Of a DNA stretch of 64,000 nucleotides, positions 1 to 10,912 are shown piece after piece. A model generated the notes under the pieces. The model did not search any database. It was not told the DNA's origin and worked only from the letters and a program-made list of their open reading frames with translations. A program made the translations under genes and the position numbers. Source of the stretch: Cordylochernes scorpioides (Eukaryota; Arthropoda; Arachnida; Pseudoscorpiones; Chernetidae); the NCBI GenBank assembly GCA_030710605.1, contig CP092876.1:91326890-91390889 (forward strand), in the 5' to 3' direction. Each line of letters opens with the position of its first letter. Positions within the stretch are counted from its first letter, which is position 1.

Positions 1-1100
1 GGTTTTCAACTGGTTTGACAAGACTATCATGCAGGGTAATTACATACTCTTTGCAGTTGGATAAATATAAAATATTTGTTTTCTGTCTTGATATTTTAAG
101 TTTGTTGTTTTCACACCACATATTTATTTTCCCTATTGAATTTTCAATTGTAATCTTAAGATTTTTTACATCTGTATTCCAACATATTACCGTTAGATCA
201 TCTGAATATCCTATAATTTCGCTATTAGATTCCTGAAAGTTGGTTGATAGATCATTCATTATGATGTTCCAAATTGTCGGAGATAAGGGTCCTCCTTGCG
301 GACATCCTTTACTTAGTTTTTTGGTGAATTCATTCGTAGAGTACTTAAATCTTATCTTCTGGTTAGTGAAGTAGGATTTCATGAGTTTTATTATTGATGC
401 TGGTATATTATCCTCTTCGAGTCTTTTTATCACCATTGGCCACCAGGTATTGTCAAAAGCTCCACTAATATCTATTGCAATTATAGCCGTATACTCCTTG
501 GCTTTGTGTTCTAATGCAGTGTGAATTATTTCAGTTAATGCAGTTATGGTTGATCGAGATTTTGTGAAGCCATGTTGACGATTACTGAATAATTTCATTT
601 CCTCGTAGAATTTGATGATTTTGTTGTTTATTATATATATATTCTTTCAAAAATGTTTGAAAGATTTGAATTTAGACATAGAGGTCGATAGCTGACACAA
701 TCTTTATAATCGGATTTACCCGGCTTTGGAATGATCAGCGCCTCTGCTCTTTTCCATTCATCAGGAAAGTAACTCATATCCAGACACTTCTGGTAGATTT
801 TAGTTAATAGTGGTACCGCGAATTGTTTTGCGTGTATTATCATATTATTAGTAATGTTATCTATTCCTGGAGATTTTTTCGGATGCAATTTTTCAATAAT
901 AGTATTTACTTCATTGATTGTGATTATTGGTTCTGTTGTATTCGAAAGTCTTAATGCATATTTCCTTATAATTGTATGTGTATTCTTATCTTCACCTGGG
1001 TTGTCATCAGGAAATAGAGTGGCTATTAATTCCTCAGTTTTCTGTTGTTGTTCTTGATATGTGTTTGTTTCTAATATTTGTAGTTGTTTATTCAAGTTAC
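1..1100 (-). pseudogene. Reverse transcriptase domain of the R1-like element (broken)
   Basis: A 154-residue open stretch (1095-631) carries the RT fingers region, with the SPGIDNIT and IPKPGK..SYRP motifs conserved in non-LTR RTs. After a frame change, 630-240 continues with AIIAIDISGAFDN and GCPQGGPLSP, and about 230-150 holds GYSDDLTVI, the equivalent of the YADD catalytic box. At least one frameshift separates the segments (around 640). The domain is therefore recognisable but not translatable as one protein. Confidence 0.75.
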
Positions 1101-1650
1101 ATCTTAATTTTTTATATATTTTGTATGAATTCCCATAAGGATTGGTAGAATTATTTTCTTCTAGAAAGGTCCTCCACGATATTCTTTTGGCCTTTTTAAT
1201 CTCTCGTAAATATGTATTTCTTGTTCTTTTAAATAACTCTATTAAATATTCTGAAGGATTCCGAGTTCGGTAATAAAGATTTCTTACATAGTGAAAGTAG
1301 GTTTTTAAAATCTCCAGTTCTGTATTCCACCAGTTAGCTGAACCACATTTTGGAGCTACATTATATTTTAGATTCAGTGCGAAATAGGCAGATTCAATTA
1401 GAATCTCCTAAAGTTATTTTATTATTTGATCAACCTTTTCTGGTGTGGATATATTAACCGATAAGCTTTCAATCTTTTTTTTGTCAGCGTCATTCTTATT
1501 CTGTGTAAATCTTGGCTAATCTGCTTTTTTTCTCATTGAATTTCCAAGTTGTATATAGCGTTGTGGTTGAAAATTGTTCAGTCATACATACATCAAATAT
1601 TATCGCAACGTGATCAGATATTTGGGATATTTGTTGTGTAAACCATTTCA

Positions 1651-2175
1651 TTATAGTTTTAGAGCTTTTTTATTTGTCAATGTTAAATCAATTACACTGG
1701 AATTCCTGCAGGTTGGTGTTTTATCATTGTGTATAATTAGATTAGTTACATCGATAATGGGAAATAACCTATGGCCGATATAATTTGTCTTTAAATCATA
1801 CCATAGCGGAGATCTCGCATTGAAGTCTCCACATAGAATCAGAGGTGTATTCCTGAAATTGGTACTTAATTCTTTTAAAAATGATTCGTGGTCTTTGTTC
1901 ATAGAGTTAGAATGTATATATATGTTAGAAATTATTAAATATTTTGTTTTAGTGTAAACTATAATAGTTGTTGCGAAAGAATTAGTAAATTGTGTAATTA
2001 GTTTCGTTTGAAGACTACTATTATTGACAATTATAGCTGTATTTACACTTTGAGTGTTCTCTATTTGATATTTCTTACCTGACCATGGAATAATTACTTC
2101 TCCATCAATTGTTTATGGTTCTTGTACTAAAATTATATCTGCTGTTTTAATTTCATTGGAAGAATAAAGTTCGTT
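1651..2175 (-). pseudogene. APE-type endonuclease domain of the R1-like element (broken)
   Basis: The open stretch 1902-1651 contains LILCGDFNARSPLW and, further on, SSVIDLTLTN. These match the GDFNA and DLT motifs of the apurinic-like endonuclease of R1/jockey-type elements, which nicks target DNA to prime reverse transcription. Upstream minus-strand sequence to about 2175 continues the domain in other frames with stops. Between this domain and the RT (1100-1650) only degenerate linker is seen. Confidence 0.65.
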
Positions 2176-2283
2176 TATACATATAATACTTTTCCTTGCA
2201 TTTATTGTACTATTTTAATCTCATCAATTTGCATATCATAAAGTTAAAAAAATCAGGAAAAGTGATTTTATGCAAATTAATTG

Positions 2284-3096
2284 TTTTGAATTTCTATCTC
2301 TGGACTTTGGTAATCAGTTCGTTGTATTATTAAATCAATTTGATTACTGCAAATAGGGCATTCTCTTGAATTAGGTTTATGTTCTAAATTTCTATTTTTA
2401 AAATACGGATGTTTCGAGCAATTGCAACAATTCATATTACTTGAGCATTGGTGTTGGCCCTCCAGACCCTCTCAACAAGATGTCATGTTCTTGTCTTTTG
2501 GATTTAATAGGAAAAGGTACTTTAATTTCGTTTTCACAGTCATTCAGTTCTGAATTCATCTCGCATAAAATAGTTGGTAAATTTACTATGTCAGTAATTT
2601 TATTGACCGATTTGATAACTACTGTTGGGTCTCGCATCTTAGGTTTGTATATTTTACTCAAAGAATTGATTTCATCCGATTTCTTAAAACTCTCAATCAA
2701 CTGATCAATGTCTTTTTCATCAGGTAATTTTATGATCATGCCTTTCTTTGTATTGATAATTTTATTAATTTTTGCTTTATTCCCTTCCTGGCGTAGCTGT
2801 TTTACATAATCGCTTACTTTTTGGTGAATGGAAGATATATTTTGCATATCGTTAGCTGTAATTATTAAAGTTTGTTCTTTGGTTGCATGTCTTTCCTTCT
2901 GAATAGATTTATCTATTCTGCTTTTGACTATTTCTGCATATGTATCTTTATCCTTATTAGTTTTAGCTATTTTCATCAAGTCTCCTTTGATATAATTAAA
3001 GTTAGTATCTAAGCATTCCTGTATTTTGTTTACATTTTGGTCTAATTTTATAATTTCAGATACACTATCCTTTAACTGCTTTATTGTTCGTATCAA
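2284..3096 (-). pseudogene. ORF1 (gag-like) of the R1-like element
   Basis: A 219-residue reading frame (3096-2437) is rich in Lys, Asp and Ile and has a KIIN..KGMIIKLPDEKD section like the central region of R1/TRAS gag proteins. It stops after PTPMLK. A one-base shift there restores a Cys-rich tail (about 2460-2284) with CCNCSKH and CPICSN motifs, resembling zinc knuckles that bind RNA. The frameshift between the body and the knuckles suggests inactivation. Confidence 0.55.
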
Positions 3097-3375
3097 GTAT
3101 CCTATGTCATCTTTACTTAGATTTTCTTATTGCTTTTGTATTTATCTGAAAAATATCTAAATATTTCATCCAATCGGTTATTGATCAACGCATCCATGGC
3201 ATGTTCACATAAGTAATTTTAACTTGGATAAAGTATAAACAGTTTTTCAAGTTATCAATAATTTAAATATCCAAATGATAATAAACTTTTAAAAAAAGTA
3301 TAATAAAAATCAAAATTTACCGAATTGGAAGAGCGATGCGGCACACGTCCAGTCGATTCTCAGCCACCTAGCGGG

Positions 3376-4046
3376 AAAATCCTATACTACAATGATAGAT
3401 AGAGATACTCGAAAGTTTGAGACTACGATAATAAAATGAAAAGAAACTTATTAACAGAAATCTGTGGTATTGTTTATTTTTGTCCAGGAGATATTCAAAC
3501 CAATTCATATACTATATATCAATCATTAACATTATTTGTTGGTTCTGATGTTAAAGTACAGACTATTCCACGCTGACTAGGCCCAACTAGACGTAGAGCG
3601 TACCTTGTTGGATTTAAAAAAATCAATGAAAGAAAGCATGGTAAATATTTCGCTGATATTCTTAATTAATGAAAAATGAGTTTTTGAAGATAATTTGTTG
3701 GTTGGAAGTTGGTTTGGAAAAAATATAATCCCCTGAGGAGAGAGGCAGTGAGACACTGAAACGTCGGAAAATAAATAAATAATTGGTTGATGCGGCTATA
3801 AACCTAAATAATTAGTTTATATTTATTCCAATAGATGGCGTAACCTATCAGCAATATCAGTTGCTCGATCTGTATTATTATTTTTTTATCCGCCTGATTA
3901 TATAACAATTACGCACTTTTGTACTAATCCAAATCAGCTGTTTTTACACTTGGAGAAATTACTATTTCAACGAAGTGTAGAGGCCTGTCTTTATAACATT
4001 TGAGAGATATGGCTTCAAAAAAACTAATTTCAATTACTTGGAAGAG
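3376..4046. other. 3' flank of ILP-A shared with the other ILP loci
   Basis: No gene seen. The DNA is alignable by eye with 32625-33291 (C), 25005-25620 reversed (B) and 46200-46830 reversed (D), so it belongs to the duplicated unit. It includes a short module at 3733-3768 (plus strand) with CTGAGGA, an AGTG/CACT hairpin and GAAACGTCGG. This resembles the terminal repeats of Penelope-like elements and loosely a hammerhead core. Confidence 0.6.
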
Positions 4047-4052
4047 TTTATT
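4047..4052 (-). terminator. AATAAA polyadenylation signal, ILP-A
   Basis: AATAAA on the minus strand (tttatt on plus), about 50 nt after the stop codon. It is kept at the equivalent place in B, C, D and E. Confidence 0.6.
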
Positions 4053-4099
4053 AAGAAGACAATAAATAGTGAGCCAAGAAGATATTGTTTAATTCGGCC

Positions 4100-7000
4100 C
4101 TATTCAGGCTTGCAGTAGTAGACTCTGATGTGGTTATAGCTGCAGGGAGTGCGACAGCATTCTTCAACAATGCCTCGTTTGATCGCCGACATCATATTGT
4201 TCGCTCTCTTGTTGTCCAGGAACATTTCTGGCTCTGATGCGGCGAGAGTGTCTGGAACAGGCACAACAGGGTTATCTATAATCGAATAAGAATACATATT
4301 GAAATGGAACACCAAGCTGGTTATAATTTAATATAAATATCGAATTTATAAATTCAATTTCCATCAATCGTTAATTTTTTGCACAAATAAATTTACTAGA
4401 AATGTTTTTATTTTAAATATCATCAAATATTTCCTCTACAGACCTTTCTTTTAAAAAACATCAAATATTATATTTATAGACAGGTCTGTAAATATAATAT
4501 TTGATGTTATTTAAAAGTAACCTATTGGCAGTAAATATATTTGTAATAAAAATAAATATAGAATGTTGTATAAAAAGGCGGATTTGGAGCATGAATGTCT
4601 CTTTTACACATAATTCAAACTTTTACTATCTTTTCTGTGATGAGAAAATATTGGTGAACACTTACAATAGTTACGCCAATTTTATCAACTAGACCCCTCC
4701 CTAGAGCTCTAATACTGTATTGGATCAATATGTTTATATATTCTATTATGCAGGGTGGAATCCTAGAATGGGATTCAAGTAAACAATGGACATAAGCTTT
4801 TAGCGCAGAAGATTTTATATAAATATTTGCATCAAAAAATGTTCTTCCGCAAACAATAGGGACAAGGCCACTTAGGTAAAATTATTTATAAGCTGATAAC
4901 GGGTCATCTATTTACAAAAAAATTGAAGTATTAAAGAATGTATGTTTCTTTTACAATGGAATAAATTCCTAGAGGAGAGTGACAGCAAGTCACTGAAACG
5001 TCGGGAACAAAATATAAATAAGTGGTTGATGTAGCTTTATATCAAAACTTTGTATTTTCGAAAATACCTTTTTGGTAAATACTTCAGCTGATAACGAAAT
5101 TCGATGCTAAAAGAATTTCAATAAGTTTAATTAGGACGTTTTTCTTTATGTGGAGATGATTCAATTCAATCTCATTCTGGAGGTGGAAATGGAGACAGAA
5201 CCCCAACGCACATGTAGAGTATATATTCATATGTAGAATATTTTCAAAATTAGCGCATTTACACTGCGTGACATTGAAAATGAAACACCAAGAAATAGTG
5301 GCCAGAAAATTATGCAAATTTCAGGGTAGACGCGCCTAACCGAGTTATGCAAATGATGTAAAATGCGCAGCTCTCGTGCGCACATGGAGTAAGATATAAG
5401 AGAAGGAACTTGCAGAAAGGACAGTTTTCGTGTCGTTATTTCTTCAAGGAAAATCATTGTAGAAATTTTGTTCTTGTGTCAAAATACACGTGTAATAACA
5501 GAGAATGCCAGGTCATCGTAAACGGAGGCAGTTCAAGCAGACAGACGCTTTTACGAGGGGCATGGTGATCGGACTGAAAAGGGCAGGTTGGTCCATACGT
5601 CAAATCGCAGCTGATACACACCTTGGTGCGTCCACGGTGCACCGACTGTGGAGAAGATGGTTCGAACAAGGAAATGTGGCAATTTATAGGAATGTCGGTG
5701 CAACCAGAGTGACGTCAGCACGTGTGGATCGGCGTATCCTTCGACAAGCAGTGGCGGCCCCACAAGCCTCTTGTACCGCCATCCTGTAACATGTGCAAGA
5801 CACCCTAGATCATTCCATCTTGACCAGAACCATTTCCCGTCGATTGGTTGCTAATGGCTTGCACTCATGCCGTCCGCTAAGAAGACTGCCATTGACCCCA
5901 CCGAAAAGGCGCCAACGTTTGGAATGGTGCCGGGCTAGATCGACGTGGATGACGGAATGGCACAGGGTCGTGTTCTCAGATGAGTCGCGTTTCTGCTTGT
6001 CCAGTGATAGTCGCCGTGTACGCGTGTGGCGTCGACGTGGAGAAAGGTCCAATCCGGCAGCAATTGTGGAACGCCCCACCGTGCGACAACGTGGAATCAT
6101 GGTTTGGGGCGCAATCGCGTATGATTCCAGGTCACCTTTACTTCGTATTCAGGGCACTATGACGGCCCAACGATACGTTGATGATGTGCTGCGACCGGTG
6201 ACACTCCCCTTCATTCAAGGGGTACCCAATGCCCTTTATCAGCAGGATAACGCCCGACCGCACACTGCTCGCATTATCCAACAAGCTCTGCAAGATGTAC
6301 AGATGCTTCCCTGGCCACCGTACTCTCCTGATCTCTCACCAATCGAGCACGTCTGGGACATCATTGGGACGCCGTTTGCATGCCTTGCCACAGCCGCGTT
6401 CAGAAGACGAACTGTGGCAAATGGTTGAGAGGGAATGGAGAGCCATCCCTCAGGACGCCATCCGTACTCTGATTGACTCTCTACCTAGACGTTTTGCTGC
6501 GTGCATCGCCGTCCGCGGTGGTCCTACTTGCTACTAAGCCGACGCCGTTCTCGCTCTGTATTATGACTATCATTTTGAAATAAAGATCACTTATTGTTCG
6601 TCCCTGTCTCTCTCTGTCTGCCGAGTTTCATCACTTTCTGGCCACTATTTCTTGGTGTTCCATTTTCAATGTCACGCAGTGTATATTAAATTAAAAATGA
6701 GGAGATATTTGATGCGTTATTAAATTCATTTGAATAGCGATTAGCTTTCGGCACACCTTCCTACTTCTACTTAAATGTACAAAGTTAGGGTAGATCCGAT
6801 TTATTTAGCTATTAGAGATAGGGATTGCGATATTGGAATTACTTTATAACATATTTATTATTATAAGGTTTTATATGAAGTTAAATATGAAATAAATGTA
6901 TAAATATATGAATAAATGAGATTTATAAGGATAAATAGATAAAGAGAGAGTAGAGTTCATTTTTTGATATTTTTTTCAAAAAGAAACATATTTCCAAAAA

Positions 7001-9523
7001 GATGTTGCATTATTATAATTTATAACCAGGAGATTCAAATCAAGTTTGTAGATATAAAATTGATCAAGTCAGAGATGGTAAATTTTAATGGCAAACGAGG
7101 TCATTTCTTATTCGAATGGTATTATTTTAATTTTTATTTAAATTAATTAAAGATATATATTTAATTTAAATATCTATTTCAGAGAATTTCAAAAAGAATC
7201 ATATAGCTCAGAATTCGCGAAATAATTGGTAATCTATATAGATGTCAGATAATAAATAAACCCAAAGAGGCTATGGAACACTTGTAAGTGCGGAAGTCGA
7301 ATTACCTTCTGAAATTGTGGACATATGGTGTACTTACAGTAAAAGCAGACGCTAACTACACACCATGAATATCATGGCCACATTTACTTGGTATATATAC
7401 CACCACCATGAAATATATATTGAAATATAGTATAAATATTTATATTGATATCAAAAAGGCATATCCTGACCTGTGTCACATGAACTCATAGATTTTAGAG
7501 TGCCATCTAGTGGATCAGATATCAACTTAACGCTTATTTAGCAGGTTCCCTGAAATTTTGTTAACCTATTTTCTTGATAATTCAAAATAAGCCAACCACG
7601 ATTCCGTTTCGGACTGTTTGGCCCTCGTTAGCGTGGCTTATATAAAGTAGATATATTCGTTCTAAAAGACAAAACCTTGTTGCAGAGCCAAATGGTCAAT
7701 TTCTTCCAGGACTCGGTGTACTGACCTGGAAAAAGGGCTCTTTTGGTCGGCTCGTAGACGCCATTTGGGCAAACCAATGAAACAGCTTCAGCGAGATAAT
7801 GGCCACATAGATTTTGTCTGCGCTTCTGGAGGGAGATGGCGCCGCAGAGAGTGATGGTCAATACCAGAATCACCAACACCTGTCAACACACGAAGATCGA
7901 GACCTCAATAGTAATAGACAACCAAATACTCATTATTTAAGAAATCGAAACCATGAAGAACCCTAAACGCTTTTTTCTCTTTTAAAATCTCATATAGGTA
8001 TTTTCAGATCATTTTTATAAAGAAACATGTGAAAGGTTTCTTATGGGATTAGAAGAATTCCTAGTCATATATCATGGAGGGATTCAAACGAATATAAAAA
8101 AAATAGATGATTCTTTATATATTTTAATTCAATGAACCTTTGCTACACATTAATACAATGAATGAACTTTTCAGTAAATAATAAACAAAGAACACTCTTT
8201 TCTAGTGAACAATTCTAGAAGTACGTATTTTTCAGCACTTACACAAAAACCCTATACTGCGATGAATAAATGAAAAAACAACTTTTCAGCTTACAAGATA
8301 AACATAGACATTTCTATTCCAATGAACAATAATTTTCTGCTTCTACAAAATAAACCTAAATCATGATAATTCAATGAATTTTAAAACGTAGCTTACAAAA
8401 TTGATATTTACAATTAATGATATCACTTTGGCTTTTACACAAGTAAACTATACTTGTGTATAGACATAAATAAAGCTACTTAGCTTACAAAAAGTGACAC
8501 TATTCCAATAAACATAATGCTAGGTTTGCACTTACACTTAAAATCTACAACACGATAGTGAAAGAAATTATACAGCTTACAAAATAAACATAGACTGCCT
8601 ATTCTATTCCAATGAACACAATACTATTCATCGCTTACATAGTAAACCTAGCACACGCTAATACAATGAATAAAACAGAGCTTACAAATAGAACATAGAC
8701 TGGCCAATCTATTCCAATGAACACAATACTACTTTATCGCGCACGCAATAAATTTATACCACGTTACTAACATGAATGAAAGAACTTATCTTATATAAAA
8801 AAAGAACGGCCAATCTATTCCAATGAACAATTCTACTTTCGCACTTACACAAAAAACTTATACCATGCTAATAAAATGAATAAAACAACTTTGATTACAA
8901 AATGAACAAATAACGGCCATCTATTACAATGAACAATACTACTTTAGCGCTTATACAATTAACTTATGCCATGCTAATACAATGAAAAAACAAATTATCT
9001 TACAAAAATGAACATAGAATGACCAATATACTTCAATGAACATTTCTACTTTAGCACTAACACAATAAATTTCGAAAGAGATCAATAAACTATAAAAATG
9101 AAGAACAAAGAAATACTATCTTCCAAACTGACATGAATTCACTCGGCTCCCATGTTGATTGGAAGTTGAACTGTTATCTCACTTACAAGGCCATCAATGG
9201 CTTATATTAATTTCTAAACAACTACACATTGAGATATTTGAAACAAATTTGTATATTTAGCACCTCGTGAAATGCTATACAATAATGGAAATGCCATAAA
9301 TATAACTTAAAGGTGAATAGCCTCCTTCTGATAAAAGATTGGAAGCCACAAACTACCAATAAAGCAGAAATTACAAATAATAATAATGATAAGAATATAT
9401 ACATTTTAAAGATTATTATTAACTGAGAATGAAAAACTACCACAATAAACAGTAGTTTCAGATTTAAACACAAATTAAAATGTAACACAATGGAGAGAAG
9501 TGACTTACCCTGAAACAAGCCAT
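4100..9523 (-). CDS. ilp: Insulin-like peptide precursor, copy A (3 exons)
   Basis: Secreted insulin-family hormone precursor, expected to be processed to a disulphide-linked B/A heterodimer acting on an insulin receptor. Exons on the minus strand: 9509-9523 (MACFR, donor gtaagt), 7726-7879 (154 nt, acceptor cag, donor gtcagt) and 4100-4275 (176 nt, acceptor tatag, ends TAG). Intron 1 is phase 0, intron 2 phase 1, matching the classic insulin connecting-peptide intron. Residues 1-21 form the signal peptide. KRR precedes the B chain (C30, C42; CX11C). KR sites lie at about 51-52, 79-80 and 89-90, and the A chain begins GIVEECC. A-chain cysteines follow CCX3CX9C. The start gives a 7-nt leader from the TCAGT Initiator. 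Intron 2 holds a Tc1 element (5262-6681). Copy-specific residues are SLVC in the B chain, PVP in the connecting peptide and RTP in the A chain. All frames are open, so this is probably a working gene. Confidence 0.87.
4458..4507 (-). repeat. 50-bp hairpin in intron 2 of ILP-A
   Basis: A near-perfect inverted repeat: 19-nt arms beginning ACATCAAATATTATATTTA close on an inner AGAC/GTCT stem. It lies about 180 nt upstream of the exon 3 acceptor. A slightly decayed version is in C (about 33710-33760) and weaker relics are in B and D. Confidence 0.6.
5262..6681 (+). mobile_element. Tc1-like DNA transposon in intron 2 of ILP-A
   Basis: A 1420-bp element flanked by TA on each side (5260-5261 and 6682-6683). 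The terminal inverted repeats are about 48 bp, beginning CACTGCGTGACATTGAAAAT on both ends with one mismatch. The paralogous locus C has the uninterrupted sequence gcgcatttatattaaatt at about 34500, an exact empty site. The insertion therefore postdates the A/C duplication, or C lost it cleanly. Confidence 0.93.
5505..6537 (+). pseudogene. Tc1-family transposase, two inactivating lesions
   Basis: The reading frame starts MPGHRKRRQF and has N-terminal paired helix-turn-helix DNA-binding motifs (RGMVIGLKRAGWSIRQIA, STVHRLWRRW). A DDE core follows, with VFSDESRF (first Asp), YQQDNARPHT (second Asp) and YSPDLSPIEHVWD (Glu). The frame is broken twice. At 5787-5789 a CAA-type codon reads TAA, with the same frame continuing at 5793. 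Near 6368 a one-base change shifts the end (GRRLHALPQPRSED...) into another frame, ending at 6537. The protein is otherwise close to the family's usual 340 or so residues, so decay is recent. Confidence 0.9.
6684..7595 (-). other. Remainder of ILP-A intron 2
   Basis: AT-rich intronic sequence shared with C (36044-36740) and, reversed, with B and D. It contains a repeated block (about 7250-7400) with a CCATGA..ATCATGG palindrome next to a TACTGTAAGTACACC-like string. The same block recurs upstream of the gene at about 11390-11470 and 12830-12910. No coding potential is recognised. Confidence 0.5.
7596..7636 (-). ncRNA. Hammerhead-ribozyme-like motif in ILP-A intron 2
   Basis: On the sense strand: stem I strand CCACG, then CUAACGA (one base off the CUGANGA core), stem II GGGC/GUCC with a short loop, then GAAA, and CGUGG closing stem I. 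It begins 90 nt after the exon 2 donor. The altered core G predicts poor or no activity. See copy E for the intact version. Confidence 0.55.
8095..9110 (-). repeat. Roughly 110-bp minisatellite in ILP-A intron 1
   Basis: About nine degenerate repeats of a unit with the recurring strings attccaatgaacaat, tactttagcgcttacacaataaa, ccatgctaatacaatgaat and agcttacaaaatgaacatag. The same array fills intron 1 of B, C, D and E, so it predates the gene duplications. Confidence 0.75.
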
Positions 9524-9553
9524 GTCTACTGACACGCTAGAAGGCGGCGCCAT

Positions 9554-9561
9554 CTTATATA
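9554..9561 (-). promoter_or_regulatory. TATA box of ILP-A (with Initiator at 9528-9532)
   Basis: TATATAAG lies 31 nt upstream of the A in a TCAGT Initiator (TSS predicted at 9530). Only 7 nt (9530-9524) then separate the TSS from the ATG at 9523. An E-box CAGCTG and an ATCGAT motif lie just upstream and are conserved in B, C and D. Confidence 0.75.
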
Positions 9562-10385
9562 CCATTTATTGGCATCGATTTCAGACGACCAGAACAGCTG
9601 TACATCAGATTAATGTCTCAAAGGCTTGTCAAAACATGTGAGGGAGATAAAGCTTGGAATATTATATGGAAAATTATATCGATATTATATGTTATAATTA
9701 CTGTTTCTCTTAGATTTCTACAATATAAGGGAATTTACTAGAGGAGGAATTGCCGGATATCATTTTGAAAAAGGAGGAAAATCAAAAGGCGATGACATTC
9801 TTTTTTTATATGGTATAATCTTGACCATGCCTCAAACTATTTGCATGACGTCCTTCAACAGTCTATTACTGAATAAATGAATCAAGAGAATATTTAATAT
9901 GTATATACATGAAGATATTCACATAATTGACTCCAAATCTATTCTACATATATTAATATATATTCTCTATATGTTTGTCTGTGGTTCTTCATCCATTTTG
10001 ATATTCCGAGAGAAAACCTATAATACCCTACCTTCTCGATTGATCTCCACTTCAAGAAAAACTCCAATATTCCAACTTTTGGATTTTTCTTGCATCGCAG
10101 ATTCTTTGTCAGCTGAGGTATTTTCCAAAATATGTATTTGTCAAAAATTCAATAGTCCGATATAGAGCTAACAAAACAAATTATTTATTTTGTTTCCCAC
10201 GTTAGTGACTCGCTGTCATTCTCCTCTATCATTTCCTTCCATTGTTTTATGTGAAAAATAAACATTCATTCTTTAATTATCCTATTTTAACATATAGGTG
10301 GCACTTATTCGTCTTATAATTAATTATACCCAACTGGGCTTGTTATTAATTTTTTGCGGGAGAGCATTGCTCGATGCAAATATCT
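9562..10385. other. Upstream flank of ILP-A
   Basis: Matches the region upstream of C (38727-39530). The first 300 bp also match, reversed, the region upstream of B and D. It probably contains distal promoter sequence. The short open frames here (for example 9899-10165) are not conserved in frame in C, so I call no gene. Confidence 0.5.
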
Positions 10386-10912
10386 ATACTTCCTTACGCC
10401 ATCCGATTACAAAAAGTTCATTAAAACTAATCCCCTAACCGCCACCAACGCAATTTACAAAATTCCCTGTCTCGATTGCGAACAGTATTACATTGGAGAA
10501 ACCGGTCGATCTATCTGCACCAGATTATCTGAACACAGCCGCAACATACGCACCAACGACCGCAAGTCTCTCTTATGCCAACACATCACAGAATTTCGCC
10601 ACTCGTTCAATTTGGACAGCGCTGTATGCGTTTACAAGGGCGTCGGGAACAAGTATCAGCGCCTAGTCCTTGAATCTTTGGTCTCGCACTGCACGCCCAG
10701 ATTCAACCGAAAAATCGACCTTCCACCCCAATACTCCGTGTTTTACCTCGCCAATCCCCCCCAGCTGAACTATTTACCTACTTTATTTGGCTATCTTTCA
10801 CGTCCATAGTTTTAAAATATTTCTAAGTTGTAACCTGAAGAGGGGCATTCTTGCCTGAAAGCTTGTTTTTTACCATTAAAAGAAAATGACCACGTTTTTA
10901 TCGCCTTCATTT
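10386..10912 (+). mobile_element. 5'-truncated Penelope-like element, GIY-YIG end
   Basis: Inserted relative to the C locus, which reads straight through at about 39530. A caaatat duplication flanks the insert. Coding sequence to 10809 gives AIYKIPCLDCEQYYIGETGR and then NKYQRLVLESLVSHC..NRKIDLPPQY, the GIY-YIG endonuclease of Penelope-like elements. Only the last roughly 140 codons remain; the RT is missing. After the stop, 10838-10868 reads CTGAAGA, a GGGCA/TGCCT hairpin and GAAAGC, resembling the ribozyme-bearing ends known in this class. Confidence 0.88.

Larger units (their letters stand above)
1..3375 (-). mobile_element. Decayed R1-like non-LTR retrotransposon, 3' end beyond the window
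   Basis: Read on the minus strand this stretch gives, in order, a gag-like ORF1 (about 3096-2284), an APE-type endonuclease (about 2170-1650) and a reverse transcriptase (about 1100 to the window edge). That is the order of R1/TRAS-type non-LTR elements. Many frames are interrupted, so it is a fossil. The right boundary is inferred: from about 3376 the DNA matches the 3' flank shared by the ILP loci (compare 32625-32660). I see no poly-A tail because the 3' end lies outside the window. Clade assignment to R1 rests on the endonuclease and RT motif style and is moderately sure. Confidence 0.75.

Noticed and set aside
3565-3620. Possible further hammerhead at ccacgctgac..gcgtacc
   Set aside because: The GAAA box is missing and stem II does not form; it is at best a heavily decayed relative.
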